A DNA stretch of 64,000 nt from Persicaria tinctoria. Taxonomy: Eukaryota; Streptophyta; Magnoliopsida; Caryophyllales; Polygonaceae. Numbering within the stretch: the first letter of the stretch is position 1; each line of letters opens with the position of its first letter. Position numbers and translations under genes: made by a program. The stretch covers positions 41,615,373-41,679,372 of the forward strand of contig JBANSL010000008.1 in the NCBI GenBank assembly GCA_037127255.1, in the 5' to 3' direction. The notes beneath the pieces are model-generated. The model was not told the origin of the DNA. It saw only the letters and a program-made list of their open reading frames with translations, and ran no database searches. This document shows, piece by piece, positions 57,691 through 64,000 of this stretch.

Positions 57691-59352
57691 TCATCGAGGA
57701 AGGCGGGGTTGGGCTCTCCGAGTGGTGGTCGATCTCGACAAGCTTAGTCGAGATCGACGAGGGCTCTCCTCCTGGTTGCTGCAGCGCCGATGAAGAGGCT
57801 CTGGTGGCGCCGGGTAGTGGTCGATCTCGATAAGCTTAGTCGAGGACGACGAGGCTGGTTCGTCAGACGGCTTCTGTGTCGAGGAGGATGGAGTCGAGTT
57901 AGGGCACTGGTTGTCGACCTCGACAAGTCTACTCGAGGTCGAGTAGGGTGGCTCCTCTGGTTTGCTGCTCGACGATGTTGGCGATGGTGGAGGCTCGTTG
58001 GTATGGTCGAGATCGACTAGGGCTGTACTCGATGTCGAGGAGCCTTGGTCGATCTTGACCCCATACTTAGTCCCTGACAAGGCATCCGAAAAATAATGAA
58101 TCCACAACGACTTACCTTGGTCCGTGTCGATTGGATTCTCTGTGTTCTCCTTGAGGATTGCCATGATCTCCTACACCTGGGCCTCCATGTCCCTCTTTTC
58201 CAGCTCCTCAAGGGTCATATTTCTGACCTTGGGTTCCCCGCAGGTGATATAGCCAGCTGAGATAGATTTGACCTCTTCCATTGGACCTGTATGCCTTTCA
58301 GTTTTATTAAAGGAATACTCAATTACCTCATCGCTGATGTTGAAGGTGAGCACTCCTTTCCTTACGCTTATGTTGGCATCCACCGTCGCCAAGAATGGTC
58401 TTCCTAAGATAATTGGACAAGCAGGATCTTCTTGCATATCAACTATTAAGAAATCAGCAGGGACGAAGAATTTACCTACTTGTACTGGGACATTTTCCAC
58501 CATGCCTGTGGGGATGACCACCGTGTTGTTGGCCATGTAAAGTCTAGCATCCACGGGCTCCAAGGCACCTATCTTAATCTTGGACCAAATTGTTAAAGGC
58601 ATTATACTCACACTGGCTCCAAGATCACATAAAGCATTAATTTTGTATGGACCAAATCCAATAGTTATAGCAAACTTACCTGGATCCGGCCTCTTCTCCA
58701 ATATGTCCAGATGGCTGCACTCCTCCGTGATTTCCGTCATCGATCGCTTTTTGCTCAGAATCTCCTTCAGGAACTTGACATAGGATGGCATTTCATTGAG
58801 AGCTTCTGTGAAGGGGATGGTGACGTTGAGCTTCTGAAGCATCTTGATGAAGCGCTGAAACTTTTTCTCCGCCGGGTCCTTTAGAGATTTTGTGGGGAAA
58901 GGCAACTTCTTTTTCTGATTCGGAGCCAGAACAGACGTCGGAGGTGTTACAGATTTCTCTATGTCGACCAGGGGCTCCTCGACATCGACAAGGTCTTTGT
59001 CGACATCGACCAGATTGGGCCCAGTCGAGTTGCTGTGTGGTGCAGACGAAGATTCTGGAATTTTCTCCTCGAGGTCGACGAAGGTCTTGTCGAGATCGAC
59101 CACGGCTTTGTCGAGATCGACTTGCTGGTCCTCGTCGTTCTGCTGCTTTCCGACCTCTGGCTCTTGCAGTTGATGGCCGCTTCTGAGTTTTATAGCAGCT
59201 ATGTGTCCAGTCTTTCCCTTAGGATTTGGTTCTGAAGATCCTGGAAGTGACCCTGACTGTCTGGGGATTCCTGCTGCTAGCTGACCGATCTGTGTATCAA
59301 CTGATTTCCGCCAGATATCAATTTCCCCAAGCCTAGAGTTGACACCTTGCAT
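57691..59352 (-). pseudogene. Gypsy protease region of the gag-pol frame, one in-frame stop
   Basis: The frame 59352-58171 carries the conserved Tat/Athila segment EALNEMPSYVKFLKEILSKK, then the aspartic protease with active site DLGAS (about 58612-58626), YMANNT and IILGRPFL. The N-terminal part holds a string of VDLDK/VDVEE/VDIEK repeats. A TAG (58171-58173) separates it from 57 further residues plus a VDLD/IEID-rich tail in the same frame (to 57691). Beyond this the RT is absent. Confidence 0.8.
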
Positions 59353-59439
59353 CTGAGTATAGACGGAGTTGAAAGATTGCCTAGTTTCTGAGTGGTTCCT
59401 CCGTATTTCCTCCAGGACTGTCTGTATATCATCCTTTTT

Positions 59440-60574
59440 CTACTCCCTTTCCGGATGTCCTGGAGCTCTGTAGGGCGGGGGATTCCTAGGGACACCTTGG
59501 TTCCATTGTGGTTGCTGAAACCTTTGATCCCCCATGTAGCGATTTGGACCCCCTGCGTAAGCTGCATCCTCATGGTGCTTTGCCAGCCTGACTTGCTCTG
59601 TGTGTGGGCACTCAGGAGTGGTGTGCCTTTGCGATCCGCATTCTATGCAAGGCTGGTTGACAGAGAGATACTTTACTTGCTTGATGAGCTTCTTATTATG
59701 GTCTCTGTAGTATTGCTCCCTAACATCAGGATCAATCTCCTTAGGTGGCTCATATAGGGGCATGGATGGTGCTGGCCTGACGTATGGGTTCTCTTCAAAG
59801 GTTGCAGTAGACCCATACTTGTTGTCGTAGTTGGTGAGCTTCTCTAGCACACCCCATGCGTCACTTGGCGGCATTGTCAGATACTCATAGCGAGTATAGT
59901 GGTTGATCCTGTCCTTTGTAACTTGATCCAGAGAGTTGAAGAAGATCTCCTGGATGACGTAGGGTGGCTGTCCATGAGTAGGGCAAGATCGCAGAAGTTC
60001 CTTGTAGCGCTCCCATGCCTTTGCCAGCGGTTCCCCTTGCTTCTGTTTGAAGGCGGTGATTCTCTGGCGGAGATGTGCTGTTTTGGCAGGTGGGAAGAAT
60101 TTGTTCAGAAACTCCTGCTCTACTTCCTGTTAAAGATTTCATCTTGACATATTCCAAGGTTGTACCTTCAGCAATAGTACGACACATGTCAGAAAAGTTT
60201 GTAATATGTTCAAGAGGACACTCATTAAATCTACCATAAAAGGCATTATTTTTAAGCTCTATAAGAAATTGAGTGCGAATTTCAAAAGAGTTATCAGGGA
60301 TTAGAATCGCCGATTCAGGCACGACGAGAGTTGGATGCATGTAGTCCTCTGCCGTGGTTGGATATTGGGCAAGCTCAGCCTGTGCTTGTTCCCTTGCTGC
60401 TCTCTCAGCGGTGATAGCAGCATCCTTTGCGACCAATTCCCTGGTAAGCCTAGCGACCAACTGTTCCTGTGTCTCAGCGGCCGCCATGATCCTTTTGAGT
60501 TTGGAGTGGATGTGTAGGTAGCGCCCCGGTTCGTCTAAGCTGTCAAACTCAGGTGTTTGACCAGAACGACGCAT
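59440..60574 (-). pseudogene. Gypsy gag with an internal deletion/frameshift
   Basis: The N-terminal part (60574 down to about 60130) has an Ala/Glu-rich coiled-coil-like stretch, then FLIELKNNAFYGRFNECPLEH, the capsid start. At about 60130 the frame changes to QEVEQEFLNKFFPPAKTAHL, the usual second half. The linking segment normally found between these (the KAKQWL region) is missing, so a small deletion caused the shift. A perfect CX2CX4HX4C knuckle (CIECGSQRHTTPEC) lies at 59608-59649. Confidence 0.82.
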
Positions 60575-60637
60575 ACACCTGAAAAGTAACTCAAAGAAAC
60601 AGTGAGAACTGACTACCTAAGGCGCGAATGATTGCTT

Positions 60638-60655
60638 CCCCGGCAACGGCGCCAA
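60638..60655 (-). other. Primer binding site, tRNA-Asp type
   Basis: TGGCGCCGTTGCCGGGGA on the minus strand, 3 nt inside the 5' LTR; the normal primer site of Tat/Athila elements. Confidence 0.9.
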
Positions 60656-60658
60656 TTT

Positions 60659-62943
60659 GTTGCGATGCAGGAGTAAATCGAGTATTGAAATAAATATGAA
60701 ATAAAGTTCAGACTGACTTTCCTGTCTCAGCAAATGAATACAAGACTTCCTCCCGTTGTAGTAAGAGAAAAGTCAGGATCGAATCCACGAAGAAGCACGT
60801 GAGCAGTTCTTAGGTAGCTGTAAATACTCACGGAAGCAGCAGAAAGACAGAAACACAGAAAGGAAAGAAACAAATAAACCCGGCAAGGGCAACTAAAACA
60901 AAAGCGAAGAACAAAGCAAGAAATAAAGCAAAGCAAAGCAAAGGCTACTCGACCTCGACAAGAGGCTCCTCGAGATCGACAAGAGTAACTCAACAGAAAA
61001 TAGAAATCGACGACAACAGAAGAAAACTTCAACTCGACCTAGACCAAGTCCTACTCGATCTCGACCACAGCTTCCTCGAGATCGACAAAGCACTACTCTA
61101 GGTCGACTAAAAACAGAAAATATAAAATTGCAGATTTTCGACAGAACTCAGAAATTCGACAGAAATAAACTTCAATATATTAAAAGACTTCCAAAGCCAG
61201 GGTATCAACACCGCAACGATAACCATGCAAAGTAACACATAAAGGCATAAAAGATCATGCTTTCCATCAAATAACTTTCGTCATTAACAAATAGGCATAT
61301 AGAGGCTTTCGCATAAACCCTAATTGTTACTAACCCTTTTCACATAATTAATCCAAGTTGCATTAAGATCACTTTCGCTTCAATAACACAAACAAGGATC
61401 ACCTTCAACTCTCGCAAGAGAATCATGCTGATAGGGATAGAAGATGAATTGCACAAAAGATCTGACCTTTATCGCATCGCCTCACATGGCCACCGTCGGG
61501 CTCACCCCAGCCCCAGAAGTGGGTGGACTACTCACGCCTCATCGCAATCGCAGACATTGATTGATGAAAAGAACTAACTTGCATTAAAACTAAATTCAAA
61601 AGCCTTTACAATTCCGGCAATCAACTTTCGCAGAAAGCCAAAACCCTAAAAACCTTAGAACTCCTAAACTTCTCTGTGGAACTAACTAATTGTCTCCAAA
61701 ATTGAATGAATAAAACTGAGCCCCATGGGCTTTATTTATAGCCTTCATTCCCTAGCTATTCTAGGAAAGAAGATATCTATCTCTATCTAAAATTATATCT
61801 AGAATTTGAAAGGATAAATAAATTGACTTATGGAAATAAATCTAAAAGGAAAAGATAAAACTAAATAGGTAAGTCTTCATGATGTTGATAGATCTTGTCT
61901 CCCATGGATAGAACTTGATGGAATCAGATAGAATTTCGGCCAAATCGACTCTTTCGCGCCCAAGGAATCTCAATTCTACTCGGACAGGTCTCGTCGAGAA
62001 GTTTCTGGAAACGGCTCTACTCGACCTCGACCACGGCTCGTCGACCTCGAGAAGAGTGGTTCGTCGACTGGGCTTCCTCGGCTAGATCTACTCGATGTGC
62101 TCGGACTTGGCTCACTGGGCTCGTCGACCTCGAGTAGCTCTTGTCGATGTCGAGTAGGACTGATCATCGACTAGGTCTCCTCGGATGGCTCTACTCGACA
62201 AGGCTCGGACAAGGCTCCTTAGGCGCTCGTCGATCTCGACATGCCCTAGTCGACCTCGAGTAGACTGGCCTGCCGACTAGGTCTTCTCGAGTGACTCTGC
62301 TCGATGGGCTCCGGATCTGGACTCAGGCGCTCGTCGACCTCGACAAAGGGTCCTCGAGATCGACTAGAGCGGTGTCCTTCCTTTCCGCTTCCGCGAGTTG
62401 CCTCTTCCGCTGGCAGTGAGTTTTTCTGCGGCAGCAAGCGATCCGCTGCAGCGAGTCAAGTCGCTGGCAGCGAGTCCCGCCTGGTCGTCCTCGGCTCCGT
62501 CCTCGGCTTCTCTCCTTGTCGACTCCGGGTGTGGTGTCTGGGCTTCGTCGATCTCGACTAGGGCTTGTCGAGATGGAGTAGGGTCCGGAGCCGGGTTGGT
62601 CTGGCTTGCTCGATCAGGCTCTGCTCGACCAAGCTGTGCTCAGACATGCTCGTCTATGTCGAGTAGGGCCCACTCGAGATCGAGTAGCCTTGACCTTCAG
62701 CTTGGTTCCGCTGCTTTGACCTTGGACTTCTGTAGCGGTTTTCCGAGCTTTTTCGACCTTCTGTAGAATTGCTGTAAAATGCCTCGATTTCTGCGAATTA
62801 AACAGAAACTGGTGTAGATTCCATAATTTGGCAAATAAACATAAACTACATAGATTCTGTACTATCTAAACCCAAATGAATGCAATGTATACAGAAATCG
62901 ATATAAAAGTTACTGTAAAACATGGCAGATTCAGCTCACAACA
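60659..62943 (-). repeat. 5' LTR of the gypsy element
   Basis: 2285 bp, nearly identical to the LTR at 53448-55733 apart from scattered substitutions that are denser in the first 200 bp. Carries the same TCGA-word array (61980-62700). Confidence 0.9.
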
Positions 62944-62979
62944 CCTTCTCCCTCTTGAACTTCATGTTGCACTTGTTTA

Positions 62980-63021
62980 CCGAATCTTCCTCTTCTAGTG
63001 AACCTTCTAATGGGTGCATCA
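62980..63021 (+). repeat. 42-bp direct repeat, right flank of the gypsy element
   Basis: Second copy of the 53396-53437 sequence, one mismatch (CCAGTG to CTAGTG). Confidence 0.85.
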
Positions 63022-63223
63022 AGCTTCATGAGATGTACTGTGTGTTGATTGGCTCCTCTTACACTTGCTATCATTTTTGTTTTTGATAAAAGTAATTGAT
63101 GACATCAAAAGCACAAGTGGCCCCTATGGTTTTGTTCTTCTTTTGAATTCTATCACCTGCCACAGAAGCAACTACCCCTTATTGCTTTTAAGTTTTTAGC
63201 CTATATATTGTTTTTAAATTTTT
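63022..63223. other. Intergenic DNA, no gene seen
   Basis: AT-rich, no recognisable feature. Confidence 0.5.
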
Positions 63224-63292
63224 GGCCTATTAGTTCAATTGGTAGAGCATGTGCTTAGGCACAAAATGTGGGTTCGAATCCCACATAGGCTA
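63224..63292 (+). tRNA. tRNA-like sequence, probably a pseudogene
   Basis: It folds with an acceptor stem (GGCCTAT/ATAGGCT, one G-U), a D arm (GTTC AATTGGTA GAGC) and a perfect T arm (GTGGG TTCGAAT CCCAC). The A box (TAGTTCAATTGG) and B box (GGTTCGAATCC) are intact. The anticodon arm is abnormal: the best stem TGTGC/GCACA leaves a 4-nt loop (TTAG), so no anticodon can be assigned safely. 69 nt, no intron. Confidence 0.5.
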
Positions 63293-63946
63293 CAAATCAT
63301 TTCTTTAGTTATTAACTATTCAATTTACTCTATATTCTTGGTTTCTTCTTGGTGTAAAATGGAATTGGAACATTTTCAGCAGTTGGTTTTATTACCAAAT
63401 CAAGCACATGAGTTGATATTGTACCGGATCACTCATTTTCTGTGAGGAACAAAAATATCTCCATGCTCAACTTCTTTTTGTTCTGGCCAATGGTCACTGA
63501 TCATGTTTATTTATTTTCCTAGTAGTCAATTAACTTTCATGCTACATTCGACCAACTAGTCGAATAAGGGGAAAAAATTTGTAGTTTCAGTTTTCCTTTC
63601 AATGAAATTATAAGATATTAGATATGTATTTTCAAAACTAATTAGATGTTAGTGCTTTGGGCCATTGCCTATTAGCTTAGAAGACCTGGAAAAAAAAAAG
63701 GAAAGAAGAATGGTTTGCACGCATTTCTCTACATCACAATTAGGAATTTGGTTGTAAAACATGTTTTGTGTTTCAAACATAATGATATCAAAAACACATT
63801 CTATTCATAAGTTATATGGGATATTCTTAAAATTAACAAAAATTACATCGCAAGGATGGTGAGTTGGTGTTGGCTGCTGCTTTATTCATTCCCACCAAAA
63901 ACTCTAAAAATTTCTCTAAGCAAGACAACAACTCAAAATATATATA
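63293..63946. other. Intergenic spacer between two inverted tRNA-like sequences
   Basis: No gene or repeat recognised; AT-rich. Confidence 0.5.
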
Positions 63947-63947
63947 G

Positions 63948-64000
63948 CCTATGTGGGATTCGAACCCACATCTTTGTGCCTAAACACATTGCTCTACCGA
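63948..64000 (-). tRNA. Second tRNA-like sequence, cut by the window end
   Basis: The minus strand reads GGTAGAGCAATGTGTTTAGG, then a T arm and 3' acceptor half identical to the copy at 63224-63292. Inverted relative to it. The 5' acceptor half lies outside the window. Confidence 0.5.

Larger units (their letters stand above)
53448..62943 (-). mobile_element. Gypsy (Tat/Athila-like) element with gag-protease but no RT
   Basis: LTRs at 53448-55733 and 60659-62943 start TGTTGTGAGC and end CATCGCAACA on the minus strand. They differ at about 43 sites by eye, near 98% identity. The primer site is complementary to tRNA-Asp and the polypurine tract is TTAAGTATGGGGTGTT. CCTTT/CCTTC is the likely TSD (4 of 5). 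The interior has gag, a DLGAS protease and a GPF-type integrase tail; RT, RNase H and the integrase core are missing, so it needs a helper. The LTRs and interior are crowded with TCGA-NN-TCGA-type words. Confidence 0.88.

Overview
This is plant nuclear DNA, most likely from a flowering plant. The evidence is three single-copy-type plant genes with GT-AG introns, set in AT-rich DNA packed with plant-type transposable elements: L1-clade LINEs whose ORF2 ends in a plant RNase H domain, Tat/Athila-like gypsy LTRs with a tRNA-Asp primer site, and Stowaway-, hAT- and Helitron-like pieces. The species cannot be named from the sequence.

Host genes. (1) 11656-11976 (+): TOM9-2 (plant TOM22), a small mitochondrial import receptor encoded by one exon. 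(2) 12904-20032 (-): a complete 20-exon phospholipase D zeta with PX and PH domains and both HKD motifs (1131 aa), convergent with TOM9-2. (3) 42878-51932 (-): a complete 17-exon IBR3/ACAD10-like peroxisomal protein (831 aa), with an N-terminal phosphotransferase-like domain and a C-terminal acyl-CoA dehydrogenase domain. I rebuilt all exon joins by hand; every intron is GT-AG and phase is kept throughout. The three genes do not form an obvious pathway.

Layout. 1-5190: intergenic DNA with a Stowaway MITE, a 2.15-kb non-autonomous LTR element (460-codon frame with one stop) and degenerate repeats. 5197-11489: a Stowaway-like MITE split by a 6.0-kb LINE (LINE-1) with a 20-bp target-site duplication (TSD). 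11490-20300: TOM9-2 and PLD zeta. 20324-30226: remains of a gypsy-type element, into which a 7.1-kb LINE (LINE-2, 15-bp TSD) and a hAT-like MITE appear to have inserted. 30230-31340: local tandem duplications. 31343-42198: a 10.9-kb LINE (LINE-3, 14-bp near-perfect TSD). 42514-42612: a tiny SINE with a perfect 16-bp TSD. 42878-51932: IBR3, with a small retroposon in one intron and a Helitron-like insert in another. 53448-62943: a gypsy element with 2.29-kb LTRs and gag-protease, but no reverse transcriptase. 63224-64000: two inverted tRNA-like sequences.

The most unusual item is the region upstream of ORF2 in LINE-3. Where LINE-2 has the normal ORF1 (DUF4283-like domain plus CCHC knuckle), LINE-3 has a 1467-codon open frame (35936-40339) and an overlapping 454-codon frame (40258-41622). 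Together they encode a Cys/Tyr/His/Leu-rich protein of tandem diverged modules that I do not recognise. LINE-1 also lacks a CCHC ORF1 and has an unrelated-looking frame of about 495 codons there.
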